The position numbers were made by a program, and so were the translations under genes. From contig JAZOBN010000028.1 of NCBI GenBank assembly GCA_045595965.1, positions 62,001-126,000 of the forward strand: a stretch of DNA of 64,000 nt. The letters run 5' to 3'. The stretch comes from CAAGNP01 sp045595965. Lineage in GTDB: Bacteria > Bacteroidota > Bacteroidia > Bacteroidales > UBA932. Under the pieces are notes generated by a model. The model was not told the DNA's origin. It saw only the letters and a list, made by a program, of their open reading frames with translations, and did not search any database. Below, one piece after another: positions 43,230 through 52,525 of the stretch (the first letter of the stretch is position 1; each line of letters opens with the position of its first letter).

Positions 43230-44717
43230 ATGAAAACATTTGACATAGACACCCTTCACCACTCATTTGAGGATATTGCGCTATTGTTAGACAAAGAGTG
43301 TAAGCTTGTTTTAGGGGAGCATTCGGTAAAAAGAATCCAGAAATGCAGGGATTACCTTGATATGAGGATGGAGAATCAGGTAGAACCCATTTATGGCGTC
43401 ACAACAGGATTCGGATCTTTATGCAATGTTTCGATAGATAACGAAAAACTCACACATCTTCAGGAAAATCTTGTCATGTCACATGCTTGCGGGCTTGGGG
43501 AGGAGGTATCACAGGATATTGTGAGACTCATGTTGGCTTTGAAGGTAAAATCACTTTCTTACGGTTTCTCAGGGGCTCAGGTGACAACAATCCAAAGGCT
43601 AGTTGACTATTTCAATGAAGGGGTCTATCCTGTGGTATATAAGCAGGGCTCTTTAGGCGCTTCAGGCGACTTGGCTCCGTTGGCAAATATGTGTCTCCCC
43701 CTTTTGGGTATGGGAGAAGTTTATTATGAGGGTGTAAAATATCCGGCAAAGGAGATCAATGAAAAGTTTGGCTGGAAACCTCTGCAACTTGCATCAAAAG
43801 AGGGGCTGGCTCTTCTGAATGGGACCCAATTCATGCTTGCACATGCACTATGGTCAATATATCATGCCGACAAACTTTCAGATCTTGCAGATGTGATAGG
43901 GACAATTTCCCTTGAGGCTTATGATGGAAGGGTAGAGCCCTTTACAGAGGGGGTACATAAGGTAAGACCTCATCAGGGACAGTTGAGGACAGCGCAGAGG
44001 GTAAGAGAGTTATTGGAGGGGAGTGAGATGATTACAAGACCCAAGGAACATGTCCAGGATCCATACTCTTTCCGTTGTATTCCCCAGGTACATGGTGCCT
44101 CTAAAGATGCGATTGAGTATGTGAAAGATATCTTCATCACAGAATTGAACAGCGCAACAGATAATCCAACAATTTTGCCTGATGAAAATTTGATTGTCTC
44201 TGCTGGTAATTTCCATGGACAGCCACTTGCTATGGCTCTTGATTTTCTTGCTATTGCACTTGCCGAGCTCGGTTCTATCTCTGAAAGGAGGACGTATCAA
44301 CTGATAGCGGGAAAGAGGGGACTTCCGTCATTTCTTGTTGCACATTCAGGGTTGAACTCAGGTTTTATGATTCCACAGTATGCCCAAGCGTCGGTTGTGA
44401 GTCAGAACAAGCAGTTGTGTACCCCTTGCTGTGTAGACACCATAGATTCATCCCAAGGGCAAGAGGATCATGTCAGTATGGGTGCTAACAGTGCTACAAA
44501 ATGTGTTCAGGTAGTGTTGAATCTTGAAAAGATTCTCGCTATAGAGATGTTCAATGCAGCACAGGCACTCGAATTCAGACGTCCGGCGAAAAGTTCTCCA
44601 TTTATAGAGAAGTTTGTCTCAGAGTTCAGAACCGTTGTCCCGTTTATTGAGGAGGATCAAGTGATGTACACCCATATTGCAGCATCAATTGATTTTATTA
44701 AAAATCTCTCTCTATGA
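43230..44717 (+). CDS. hutH: Histidine ammonia-lyase
   Basis: Encodes 495 residues. It removes ammonia from L-histidine to give urocanate. The MIO cofactor triad Ala144-Ser145-Gly146 is in GSLGASGDLAP, and catalytic Tyr55 is in IYGVTTGFG. Other conserved blocks are GNFHGQP and QDHVSMG. The stop overlaps the hutI start by 4 bases. It leads the histidine-degradation part of the array; urocanase hutU is not in this window. Confidence 0.97.
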   Translation: MKTFDIDTLHHSFEDIALLLDKECKLVLGEHSVKRIQKCRDYLDMRMENQVEPIYGVTTGFGSLCNVSIDNEKLTHLQENLVMSHACGLGEEVSQDIVRLMLALKVKSLSYGFSGAQVTTIQRLVDYFNEGVYPVVYKQGSLGASGDLAPLANMCLPLLGMGEVYYEGVKYPAKEINEKFGWKPLQLASKEGLALLNGTQFMLAHALWSIYHADKLSDLADVIGTISLEAYDGRVEPFTEGVHKVRPHQGQLRTAQRVRELLEGSEMITRPKEHVQDPYSFRCIPQVHGASKDAIEYVKDIFITELNSATDNPTILPDENLIVSAGNFHGQPLAMALDFLAIALAELGSISERRTYQLIAGKRGLPSFLVAHSGLNSGFMIPQYAQASVVSQNKQLCTPCCVDTIDSSQGQEDHVSMGANSATKCVQVVLNLEKILAIEMFNAAQALEFRRPAKSSPFIEKFVSEFRTVVPFIEEDQVMYTHIAASIDFIKNLSL

Positions 44718-45967
44718 GAATCCTTATAAAAAATATAAAAAAGCTCATCAATGTCAGAGAGGAATCACCTTTGTCTCCTCTAAGGGGGGAGGAATTGTCA
44801 CATCTTCCTACTATTGATAATGGATATCTTTTAATTGAAGATGGGGTTATTGCTCAGTATGGGGTCTCCTCACCGGAGATTCTTCAACTATTAGAGGGTT
44901 CTGCAGATAAAGTTCTCGAAGCACAGGGTAAGATGGTATTTCCATCCTACTGCGATTCCCACACACATCTTGTATATGCTGGGAGCAGGGAGATTGAGTT
45001 TATGGATAAAATCAGGGGACTTTCATATCAGGAGATCGCAAGGCGTGGGGGTGGAATATTGAACTCTGTAGATTTGCTTCACAGGACATCTGAAAATGAT
45101 TTGCTTGCTCAGACAAAAGAGAGGGCAGAGGAGATTATAGGATTTGGGACAGGTGCCGTAGAGATTAAGAGCGGATATGGGCTCTCTTTAGAGGATGAGA
45201 TCAAGATGTTGAGGGTGGCTAAAAGGGTTGAGGAAGAGACCCCCCTTACCGTCAAAAGGACATTCCTTGGTGCACATGCTGTCCCCGCCAGATATAAGGG
45301 GGCAAAAGGGGCCTATGTGGATGAAATTGTAAACGAGATGATCCCGGCAGTAGCAGCTGAAGGGCTTGCTGAGTATGTCGATATCTTCTGTGAGGAGGGC
45401 TTTTTCAGTGTAGAAGACTCTGAAAGGATTTTTGAACAGGGGATTAAATACGGAATGCGCCCTAAAGTGCATGCAAACCAGATGAGCTTTTCGGGAGGTG
45501 TTCAGGTGGGTGTCAAATATGGGGCACGGTCGGTAGATCATCTGGAATATACCTCAGATGTGGAATTTGATGTACTGAAAGGGAGTGATACCATTGCCAC
45601 ACTGCTCCCTGGAGCCACATTTTTCCTCAAGATGGATTATGCACCGGCCAGGAGTATGATAGAAAAAGGGGTTGCAGTGGCCATTGCTTCAAATTACAAT
45701 CCAGGTTCTTGTCCGAGTGGAGATATGAAATTTATGATGGCATTGTGCTGTCTGAATATGAGGATGCTTCCAGAAGAGGTTATAAATTGTGCCACAATAA
45801 ATGGTGCCTTTGCAATGGATCTGGATAAGCAGTTCGGTTCAATTACCAGAGGAAAAGTTGCAAATCTCTTTATCACGAAAGAGATACCATCATATGAGTT
45901 CGTTCCATACTCGTTTTCTACCCCTTTGGTGGATACAATAATCCTCAATGGTGAAATTGTGAAATAA
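44714..45967 (+). CDS. hutI: Imidazolonepropionase
   Basis: Encodes 417 residues. It hydrolyses imidazolonepropionate to formiminoglutamate. Metal ligands His83 and His85 are in CDSHTHLVYAGSRE; EIKSGYGL, GAHAVPA and HANQMSFSGG follow. An odd segment at about 17-33 (EESPLSPLRGEELSHLP) breaks the N-terminal beta region, where the family normally runs straight into the IEDG strand. It may be a small in-frame repeat insertion in a surface loop. The gene overlaps hutH and lies 30 bases before an MBL-fold gene. Confidence 0.95.
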   Translation: MRILIKNIKKLINVREESPLSPLRGEELSHLPTIDNGYLLIEDGVIAQYGVSSPEILQLLEGSADKVLEAQGKMVFPSYCDSHTHLVYAGSREIEFMDKIRGLSYQEIARRGGGILNSVDLLHRTSENDLLAQTKERAEEIIGFGTGAVEIKSGYGLSLEDEIKMLRVAKRVEEETPLTVKRTFLGAHAVPARYKGAKGAYVDEIVNEMIPAVAAEGLAEYVDIFCEEGFFSVEDSERIFEQGIKYGMRPKVHANQMSFSGGVQVGVKYGARSVDHLEYTSDVEFDVLKGSDTIATLLPGATFFLKMDYAPARSMIEKGVAVAIASNYNPGSCPSGDMKFMMALCCLNMRMLPEEVINCATINGAFAMDLDKQFGSITRGKVANLFITKEIPSYEFVPYSFSTPLVDTIILNGEIVK

Positions 45968-45997
45968 ATTCTCTATATTTGATAAAAACAACCCATT

Positions 45998-46651
45998 ATG
46001 AAGAGTTACAATACCCCACTTGGAGAGTTGCAGGTAAAGGTTTTTGGCCATGCTTCACTTCTCCTTCAAATAAATGAAAAGAAAATATATGTGGATCCTT
46101 ACAGTGAGGTTGCAGACTACACAAATATGTCTCTCGCAGATGCGATTATTATAACTCACGACCATTATGACCACTACGATGAGAGTGCTTACAGCAAAAT
46201 AGCGACTGATAAGACCACCTTCATTGTCAGTAAGCAGATTGGAAATGTCGATAAGAGATATATTGCATTGGGATATGGTGAAACATGCGAATATGCGGGA
46301 ATCGTTGTAAAAGCTGTTCCTGCCTACAATATAAACAGAAGAAATGAGGAGGGTAATCATTTCCATCCAAAAGGGTTTGGGAATGGATATCTTCTTGATT
46401 TTGGGGGATTCAAAGTCTATATTGCAGGGGACACAGAACCTGTAGAGGAGATGAAGCAGCTACCTCATCTTGATATTGCATTTCTCCCCAAGAATCTTCC
46501 ATATACCATGACAGATGAGGAGTTTGCAGATCTGGCGAATATGTTGAAACCAGAGGTGCTGTATCCTATCCACTATTTTGAACTTGATTACCCCTCTTTG
46601 GCTGAGAAGCTGGAAGATAAAATAACATTTATTGACCCTAAAGAAGAGTAA
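45998..46651 (+). CDS. MBL-fold metal-dependent hydrolase in hut array
   Basis: Encodes 217 residues. The metallo-beta-lactamase motif H-x-H-x-D-H is at 54-59 (THDHYDH), with a later AGDTEPVEEM (metal Asp near 149) and a PIHYFE block near 185-190 (final metal His). The protein resembles the UPF0173/UlaG-like group of small cytoplasmic hydrolases. The substrate is unknown. Placement between hutI and ftcD, 3 bases before the latter, suggests a link to histidine breakdown, but MBL hydrolases are also common as unrelated operon passengers. Confidence 0.85.
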   Translation: MKSYNTPLGELQVKVFGHASLLLQINEKKIYVDPYSEVADYTNMSLADAIIITHDHYDHYDESAYSKIATDKTTFIVSKQIGNVDKRYIALGYGETCEYAGIVVKAVPAYNINRRNEEGNHFHPKGFGNGYLLDFGGFKVYIAGDTEPVEEMKQLPHLDIAFLPKNLPYTMTDEEFADLANMLKPEVLYPIHYFELDYPSLAEKLEDKITFIDPKEE

Positions 46652-46653
46652 CT

Positions 46654-48360
46654 ATGAGGAGAAAACTTATAGAGTGTGTCCCCAATTTCAGTGAGGGACG
46701 TAATATGGAGGTGATAAACCAGATTACTGCAGTAATTGAATCTGTAGAAGGGGTGAAGTTGCTTGATGTCGATCCCGGTGCAGCGACAAACAGGACTGTT
46801 GTTACATTTGTAGGAGAACCCGATAATGTGATTGAGGCTGCTTTTTTGGCGGTGAAGAGAGCTGCAGAGGTTATTGATATGAGAGGACATCACGGAGAGC
46901 ATCCCCGTATGGGTGCGACAGATGTTTGTCCTCTTGTCCCGGTATCGGGTGTTACAATGGAGGAGTGTGTTGAGTATGCAAGAAAGTTGGCCAAAAGGAT
47001 TGGAGAGGAGTTGGCTATCCCTGTTTATTGTTACGAAAGCGCTGCATTTATACCTGAAAGGAAGAATCTGGCTGTATGCCGTACAGGGGAGTATGAGGGA
47101 TTGTCAAAAAGGTTGGGAGAGGAACGCTGGAAACCCGATTTCGGACCCAATGAATTCAATGACAGGGTGGCACTTACCGGTGCGACAGCAGTAGGGGCAC
47201 GTGATTTTCTTGTAGCAATAAACTATAATCTGAATACTACATCTACCCGCAGAGCCAATTCTATCGCTTTTGATGTAAGAGAAAAGGGTCGCAAGAAAAG
47301 AGAAGGTGATCCGATTGTGGGAAAAGTTGTTAAAGATGAAAACGGCGAACCTGTATGGATTCCGGGTACTTTGAAAGGTTGCAAAGCTATCGGATGGTAT
47401 ATCGACGAGTATGGTATTGCTCAAGTTTCAATGAATGTCACCGATATTACCCAGACCCCAGTTCATGTGGCTTTTGATGAGGTGTGTGATAAAGCATACG
47501 CCAGGGGGATCAGAGTCACAGGCTCAGAAATTGTGGGGCTAATTCCCAAAAGGGTTCTGATAGATGCAGGAAAGCATTATCTGACCAAGCAAAGACGCTC
47601 ACTGGGTATAGCAGAGGAGGATATAATCAAGATAGCTGTAAAATCGATGGGGCTTGATGATCTGAAACCATTCAATCCGAGGGAGAAAGTTATCGAATAT
47701 ATCCTTGAAGATATGGACAAGTCGGCAAAGCTTGTAGATTTTACATGTAAAGGATTTGCAGAGGAGACCTCAAGAGAATCTCCTGCACCTGGTGGTGGAT
47801 CAATCTCTGCATATATGGGGGCATTGGGGGCAGCATTGGGGTCAATGGTTGCAAATCTCTCCTCTCATAAACCCGGGTGGAATGCAAAATGGAAATATTT
47901 CTCAGATTGGGCAGAAAAGGGGGAAGAGTTGATGTATGAACTGTTGCACCTTGTGGATGAAGATACAAATGCCTTCAACAGAATTATGGATGCACTTGGG
48001 ATGCCCAAAAGCAACGAAGAGGAGAAGTGTGCCAGGGCAAAAGCTTTACAAGATGCTACCCTCTACGCTACACAAGTTCCTCTAAAGACAATGGAGACTG
48101 CCTATAAAGTTTTTGATGTTGTTGAGGCTATGGCAAAAGATGGAAATCCCAACTCTGTTTCAGACGCAGGTGTGGGTGTACTCTCTGCCCGTTCTGCAGT
48201 CCTGGGGGCATTCCTGAATGTAAAGATAAATGCAGCAGGGCTCAAGGACAGAGAAGCAGCACAAACCCTTATAGATCAGGCTGCCCAAATTGCAGAGAGA
48301 GCAATCTCCCGTGAAAAGGAGATTCTTGCAGTTGTAGAGTCGGTAATAGCCTCTAACTAA
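46654..48360 (+). CDS. ftcD: Fused glutamate formimidoyltransferase / formimidoyl-THF cyclodeaminase
   Basis: Encodes 568 residues joining both activities, as in the mammalian enzyme. The transferase part is at about 1-330: ECVPNFSEGRN, HGEHPRMGATDVCPLVPV. The cyclodeaminase part is at about 360-560, with ESPAPGGGSISAYMGALGAAL. It passes the formimino group from formiminoglutamate to THF, releasing glutamate, then converts it to methenyl-THF and ammonia. This replaces the HutF/HutG or HutG routes. It is the last gene of the array, and the 3' end overlaps the convergent LytTR gene by 8 bases. Confidence 0.95.
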   Translation: MRRKLIECVPNFSEGRNMEVINQITAVIESVEGVKLLDVDPGAATNRTVVTFVGEPDNVIEAAFLAVKRAAEVIDMRGHHGEHPRMGATDVCPLVPVSGVTMEECVEYARKLAKRIGEELAIPVYCYESAAFIPERKNLAVCRTGEYEGLSKRLGEERWKPDFGPNEFNDRVALTGATAVGARDFLVAINYNLNTTSTRRANSIAFDVREKGRKKREGDPIVGKVVKDENGEPVWIPGTLKGCKAIGWYIDEYGIAQVSMNVTDITQTPVHVAFDEVCDKAYARGIRVTGSEIVGLIPKRVLIDAGKHYLTKQRRSLGIAEEDIIKIAVKSMGLDDLKPFNPREKVIEYILEDMDKSAKLVDFTCKGFAEETSRESPAPGGGSISAYMGALGAALGSMVANLSSHKPGWNAKWKYFSDWAEKGEELMYELLHLVDEDTNAFNRIMDALGMPKSNEEEKCARAKALQDATLYATQVPLKTMETAYKVFDVVEAMAKDGNPNSVSDAGVGVLSARSAVLGAFLNVKINAAGLKDREAAQTLIDQAAQIAERAISREKEILAVVESVIASN

Positions 48361-49204
48361 AGAACTGCTGGAAGTTAGAGATATAACTGTTTGACAAAGG
48401 GATAGGGGATACACCTTCAATATTCAACTCAATGAAGGTACCCTCTTTCCCTTTTTTGATTGCACTTATCTTGTCGCTGTTGACTATATATGACCGGTGG
48501 CACCTGATCAAGGATGTGTCTGCAAAACTCTCTTCGACAGTTTTGATCTTGCATCTGAGGAGGTAATTGCTTAACCCCTCGTTTGAGATATAGTAAATTT
48601 TTATGTAATTGTCCTGTGAGACAATATATATAAGAGAATCAAGCCTTAACGAGAGTTTCACATTCCCGTTGTTGTCTGCCAGATTTATAATCTCTGCGCC
48701 CCCCTTGAAATCGGAGATGTTGGAAACAGATGAATCCTCAAATTTGAGAACCCTTAGAGTTTTTCCCTTTATGTTGGATAAGGTGTATATTATTGTGGAG
48801 ATATATGGGACAATCAGAATTATCGCTACAGATATAAGACTTTTGGGGAAGATTGTCCAATAATATGAGGGATCTTCTTTGATATGATATGCGGTTACGT
48901 ATGCATAAAAACAGGCAATGACAAGAATCTCCAGCAGAATCCAGATGACATAGAGCCATATCGGGAAGAATGGAACTCTCCTCAAATTGTACATGATGGT
49001 TCTGCTTATGATGACAAATACGGTTGCAATGGAGATAAAGCCTAATGTAAAAAAGAAATATACCGATTTCCCCAATTCAAACCATACGGTAGTTGAGGAC
49101 TCTTTATAGAAAAGGAGATATACTACAGCGAACAGAACAGTGCTGAGTACAGTAGCAAATTGATGCCCTTTTTCAAGTAATGGAATGGGTGTTTTCTTGT
49201 TCAT
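48353..49204 (-). CDS. Membrane LytTR family transcriptional regulator
   Basis: Encodes 283 residues from ATG 49204; an ATG at 49267 would add 21 residues but lies in a repeat-rich promoter region and is disfavoured. Four membrane helices lie at about 15-38, 45-70, 80-105 and 115-145. A C-terminal LytTR DNA-binding domain (about 180-283) includes LIYIVSQDNYIKIYY and SLIRCHRSYIVNSDKI. No receiver domain is present, so signals are probably sensed by the membrane part, as in related membrane LytTR proteins. It is divergent from fabH, and short direct repeats lie between them. Confidence 0.88.
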   Translation of the reverse strand: MNKKTPIPLLEKGHQFATVLSTVLFAVVYLLFYKESSTTVWFELGKSVYFFFTLGFISIATVFVIISRTIMYNLRRVPFFPIWLYVIWILLEILVIACFYAYVTAYHIKEDPSYYWTIFPKSLISVAIILIVPYISTIIYTLSNIKGKTLRVLKFEDSSVSNISDFKGGAEIINLADNNGNVKLSLRLDSLIYIVSQDNYIKIYYISNEGLSNYLLRCKIKTVEESFADTSLIRCHRSYIVNSDKISAIKKGKEGTFIELNIEGVSPIPLSNSYISNFQQFFS

Positions 49205-49230
49205 TTTGTAATCAGGTTTAGTCAGTGATG

Positions 49231-49238
49231 CAAAAATA
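49231..49238 (-). promoter_or_regulatory. Predicted -7 box of the LytTR gene
   Basis: Minus-strand TATTTTTG fits TAnnTTTG and lies 27 bases upstream of ATG 49204. No -33 TTTG is present, which is common for activated promoters. Confidence 0.45.
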
Positions 49239-49257
49239 GAGATAAATTTTGTCCCAT

Positions 49258-49303
49258 ATTTTGCCATTTTGCCCCAAAATAGGTCATTTTACCACATTTT
49301 ACC
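49258..49303. promoter_or_regulatory. Four-copy ATTTTRCC direct repeat between LytTR and fabH
   Basis: ATTTTGCC occurs at 49258-49265 and 49266-49273, and ATTTTACC at 49286-49293 and 49296-49303. Start-to-start steps are 8, 20 and 10 bases. The second copy also forms a short inverted repeat (ATTTTG-CCC-CAAAAT, 49266-49280). The array lies upstream of the -7 boxes of both divergent genes. LytTR proteins bind direct repeats, so a binding site for the adjacent LytTR protein is plausible but not shown. Confidence 0.5.
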
Positions 49304-49316
49304 CCCTTGTGCCACA

Positions 49317-49324
49317 TAAATTTG
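49317..49324 (+). promoter_or_regulatory. Predicted -7 box of the fab operon
   Basis: TAAATTTG fits TAnnTTTG and lies 47 bases before fabH ATG 49372. Transcription would start near 49331. The -33 TTTG is missing and the repeat array lies just upstream. Confidence 0.5.
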
Positions 49325-49371
49325 TGTCATTTTTTCTCTTTGGTGAGATTTGCGAAAAATTTGACTGAAGG

Positions 49372-50322
49372 ATGAAAATATTAGGAACAGGAAGTGCACA
49401 CCCAAACTTGACAGTGACAAATCAGATGCTGGAGAGTTTTCTTGATACAAGTGACGAGTGGATCCGTACCCGTACAGGAATTAAACAGAGACAACTTATT
49501 TCTGATGAGAAACTGGAAGATCTCGCTGTTGCAGCTGCCGAAAGAGCTTTGGCAAGCAGTGGCGTTGAGGGGGGACAACTTGACTTTATAATTTGCTCAA
49601 ATGTAGTGAACGAGTATATAACCCCTGCATTGAGTTGCATAATCCAGGGGAGAATCGGGGCAAGTTGCCCATGCATTGATTTGAATGGTGCATGTGCTGG
49701 ATTTATATATTCCCTCGATGTTGCAGAGTCGTATTTTAAGGCAAAACCAGATATAAATAATGTGTTAATAGTGTGTGCCGAAGAGCCTACAAGGATGGTT
49801 GATTGGTCGGAGAGGAGTACGTGTGTGCTGTTCGGTGATGGTGCAGGTGCAGTTGTGGTGGGCAGAGGCGATAATGTCAAGTCCATCACACTATCCACCT
49901 TCAGTAAGAAGGAATCTTTGTACCAGCAGCGAAAACTGGAAGATACCCCTTTCATAACAAAAGAGGAGCCCGACGGACCCCTCGTGATGCATGGGCAGGA
50001 TGTATTCAAACTTGCAGTTTCATCATCTTTGCGCGATATAGAGAAGGTGATGGCAGATTCAAATCTTACAGAGAATGATGTGGATCATTTTTTGCTCCAT
50101 CAGGCCAATATAAGGATTATTGAGACCATAAGACATACATTGAAGCAGGATAAAAGTAAATTTCCGAACAATATAGAGAAATATGGAAATACCTCTTCAG
50201 CGAGTATCCCTATCCTTCTGGATGAACTAAACAGGAATAATTTGATAAAAAAGGGGGATAAATTGGTATTAAGTGCCTTCGGGGCGGGCTTTACCACTGG
50301 TGCATGTCTACTTTATTGGTAA
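49372..50322 (+). CDS. fabH: 3-Oxoacyl-ACP synthase III (FabH)
   Basis: Encodes 316 residues. It condenses an acyl-CoA primer with malonyl-ACP to begin fatty-acid synthesis. The catalytic triad is complete: Cys108 in NGACAGF, His243 in LLHQANIRI and Asn273 in KYGNTSSASIP. It is the first gene of fabH-fabK-fabF-fabZ-fabG. The acyl-carrier-protein gene acpP is not in this cluster, and fabD is 13 kb away on the other strand. Confidence 0.95.
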   Translation: MKILGTGSAHPNLTVTNQMLESFLDTSDEWIRTRTGIKQRQLISDEKLEDLAVAAAERALASSGVEGGQLDFIICSNVVNEYITPALSCIIQGRIGASCPCIDLNGACAGFIYSLDVAESYFKAKPDINNVLIVCAEEPTRMVDWSERSTCVLFGDGAGAVVVGRGDNVKSITLSTFSKKESLYQQRKLEDTPFITKEEPDGPLVMHGQDVFKLAVSSSLRDIEKVMADSNLTENDVDHFLLHQANIRIIETIRHTLKQDKSKFPNNIEKYGNTSSASIPILLDELNRNNLIKKGDKLVLSAFGAGFTTGACLLYW

Positions 50323-50352
50323 ATTTGTATAAAAGAAATAATATTTACTGCT

Positions 50353-51303
50353 ATGATAAGAAGTAAAGTTTGTGATTTGTTGGGAATCGAGTATCCCATT
50401 ATCCAAGGTGGCATGGCGTGGATCTCAGAGTCTGCCCTTGCTGCGGCAGTCTCGAATGCCGGAGGACTTGGCGTGATTTCGTGCGTGAATACAGGTCCTG
50501 ATGTTATTCGAGACGAGATCCGAAAGTGTAAAAAGTTGACAAATAAACCATTCGCGTTGAATATAATGCTGCAGACTCCCTATGTGGAAGATGTGGCAAG
50601 AATGGTTGTTGAAGAGGGGGTCCCTATAGTTACAACCGGAGCAGGCTCTCCGGCGAAATTTATGGAAATGTGGCTCTCTGCGGGGGTAAAGGTACTCCCT
50701 GTTGTTGCTGCCGCTTCATTGGCACTAAGGATGGAAAGACTGGGTGCAACTGCAATTATTGCTGAAGGTGGAGAATCGGGTGGTCATATAGGGGAGATGA
50801 ATACCATGGCACTAGTTCCACAGGTGGTTGATGCGGTCAATATCCCTGTTATAGCCGCAGGCGGTATTGGAGATGGCAGAGGTGCTGCCGCTGCATTTAT
50901 GCTTGGCGCACAAGGTGTCCAGTGCGGAACAATCTTTCTTGGAGCAAAGGAGTGCATAATTCATGAGAACTATAAAAAGAAAATTATAGCAGCGAGTGAA
51001 ACAGACACCACCGTTACAGGAAAAACTCTGGGGCACCCTGTAAGGGCGCTGAAAACCCCTTTTACCAAGAAATTTGCATCTATGGAGAGAGATCCTGAGG
51101 TGACACCGGAACAAATTCTCCAATATGGATCAGGTTCGTTGAGAAAAGCTGTTCAGGATGGTGATGAAGCCTTCGGTAGTTTTATGGCGGGACAGAGTGT
51201 CGGGATGGTTCACTCTATCAGACCTGCCTCAGAAATCATTTCGGAAATGGTCCAGCAGACCCAAAATCTGCTCAAGAATTCAACAAAATGGATAGAAGAG
51301 TAG
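50353..51303 (+). CDS. fabK: Enoyl-ACP reductase II (FabK, flavoprotein)
   Basis: Encodes 316 residues of an FMN-dependent TIM-barrel reductase related to nitronate monooxygenase. Motifs: YPIIQGGMAWISESALAAAVSNAGGLG at 14-40 and AEGGESGGHIGEMNTMALVPQVVDA near 137-161, with His145 in the place of the FabK active-site His. Its place between fabH and fabF supports the role of enoyl-ACP reductase over nitronate oxidation. No FabI is in the window. FabK enzymes resist triclosan in other species. Its 3' end overlaps fabF by 16 bases. Confidence 0.92.
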   Translation: MIRSKVCDLLGIEYPIIQGGMAWISESALAAAVSNAGGLGVISCVNTGPDVIRDEIRKCKKLTNKPFALNIMLQTPYVEDVARMVVEEGVPIVTTGAGSPAKFMEMWLSAGVKVLPVVAAASLALRMERLGATAIIAEGGESGGHIGEMNTMALVPQVVDAVNIPVIAAGGIGDGRGAAAAFMLGAQGVQCGTIFLGAKECIIHENYKKKIIAASETDTTVTGKTLGHPVRALKTPFTKKFASMERDPEVTPEQILQYGSGSLRKAVQDGDEAFGSFMAGQSVGMVHSIRPASEIISEMVQQTQNLLKNSTKWIEE

Positions 51304-52523
51304 TTATTACAGGTCTGGGTGTTATAACCCCTGTCGGAAATGATGTCACGACATTCTGGAACAATCTCATAAATGGTGTTTGTGGGATTGATTTCATCAA
51401 ACGTTTCCCAACTGATGATCTGCAGATAAAAATTGCTGGTGAAGTAAAAGACTTTAACCCAGCTTCTGATGGCGTTCCAGCTGCAACCATACGTAAAGCT
51501 GATAGATTTACCCTGTTCGCTATGGCTGCAGCAAATCAGGCTATGAAAGATGCAGGAGAGTTGAATGTTGACCCGTCCCGTCTGGGTGTCTATATTGGTT
51601 CAGGAATAGGTGGAATGCGTACCTTCATGGATGAGACGACCAAACTTAACGAGAATGGACCGCAATGGGTATCGCCGCTATTTATTCCCAATATGATAGC
51701 CAATATTGCTGCAGGAAATGTGGCGATAACCCACAACGCCAGAGGTGTGTGTCTGCCGATAGTTACAGCTTGTGCCACCGGTACTCATTCTATAGGCGAG
51801 GCATACAGAGCAATAAAGCATGGATATGCAGATGCTATCATTGCAGGTGGTGCAGAGGCTGCTCTTGAAAATCTTTCAATAGGTGGCTTTGCCAATAGCC
51901 GGGCATTGTCACGCAGTGAGGATCCCCTGCAGGCATCTCTCCCCTTTGATAAGAGAAGAGAGGGGTTTGTTATTGCAGAGGGGGCAGGGATAGTTGTCCT
52001 GGAGGAATATGAGCACGCATTGGAGCGTGGAGCCAATATTTACGGGGAGATATGCGGTTACGGAAATACATGTGATGCATATCACTATACTGCACCTCGC
52101 CCTGATGGTTCATGTGCCGCCGAAGCGTTCAAACAAGCATTGAAGGAGGGGAATTATAGACCGGGAAATGATCTCCTCCATATCAATGCTCATGGGACAG
52201 GAACCCCATTGAATGATAAATCAGAGACTGCTGCCATAAAACAGGCTCTTGGGGAGAAAGATGCAGCAAAGGCAATAGTATGTTCTACAAAATCAATGAC
52301 TGGCCACATGCTTGGTGCCGCCGGAGGTGCTGAGGTTGTTGCAGCCGTTCTGGCATTAAGGGATGGGATTGTTCCCCCTACAATTGGACTTCAGGAGCCA
52401 GACCCTGATTGTGACCTTGATTACACCCCAGGGAAAGCAAGAAAGGCGGAGATAACAATGGCATTGTCATCCTCCCTTGGCTTTGGGGGACACAATGCTG
52501 TAGTGGCATTAAGAAAAATTTAA
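51288..52523 (+). CDS. fabF: 3-Oxoacyl-ACP synthase II (FabF)
   Basis: Encodes 411 residues, typical. The elongating condensing enzyme has Cys162 (VTACATGTH), His302 (NAHGTGTPLND) and His340 (SMTGHMLGAAGG). It begins within fabK and is followed after 2 bases by fabZ, so the genes are likely translated together. Confidence 0.97.
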   Translation: MDRRVVITGLGVITPVGNDVTTFWNNLINGVCGIDFIKRFPTDDLQIKIAGEVKDFNPASDGVPAATIRKADRFTLFAMAAANQAMKDAGELNVDPSRLGVYIGSGIGGMRTFMDETTKLNENGPQWVSPLFIPNMIANIAAGNVAITHNARGVCLPIVTACATGTHSIGEAYRAIKHGYADAIIAGGAEAALENLSIGGFANSRALSRSEDPLQASLPFDKRREGFVIAEGAGIVVLEEYEHALERGANIYGEICGYGNTCDAYHYTAPRPDGSCAAEAFKQALKEGNYRPGNDLLHINAHGTGTPLNDKSETAAIKQALGEKDAAKAIVCSTKSMTGHMLGAAGGAEVVAAVLALRDGIVPPTIGLQEPDPDCDLDYTPGKARKAEITMALSSSLGFGGHNAVVALRKI

Positions 52524-52525
52524 TA

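Noticed and set aside
49205..49267. Longer start for the LytTR regulator at 49267
   Set aside because: The added residues precede a normal membrane-protein start and overlap the predicted -7 box.
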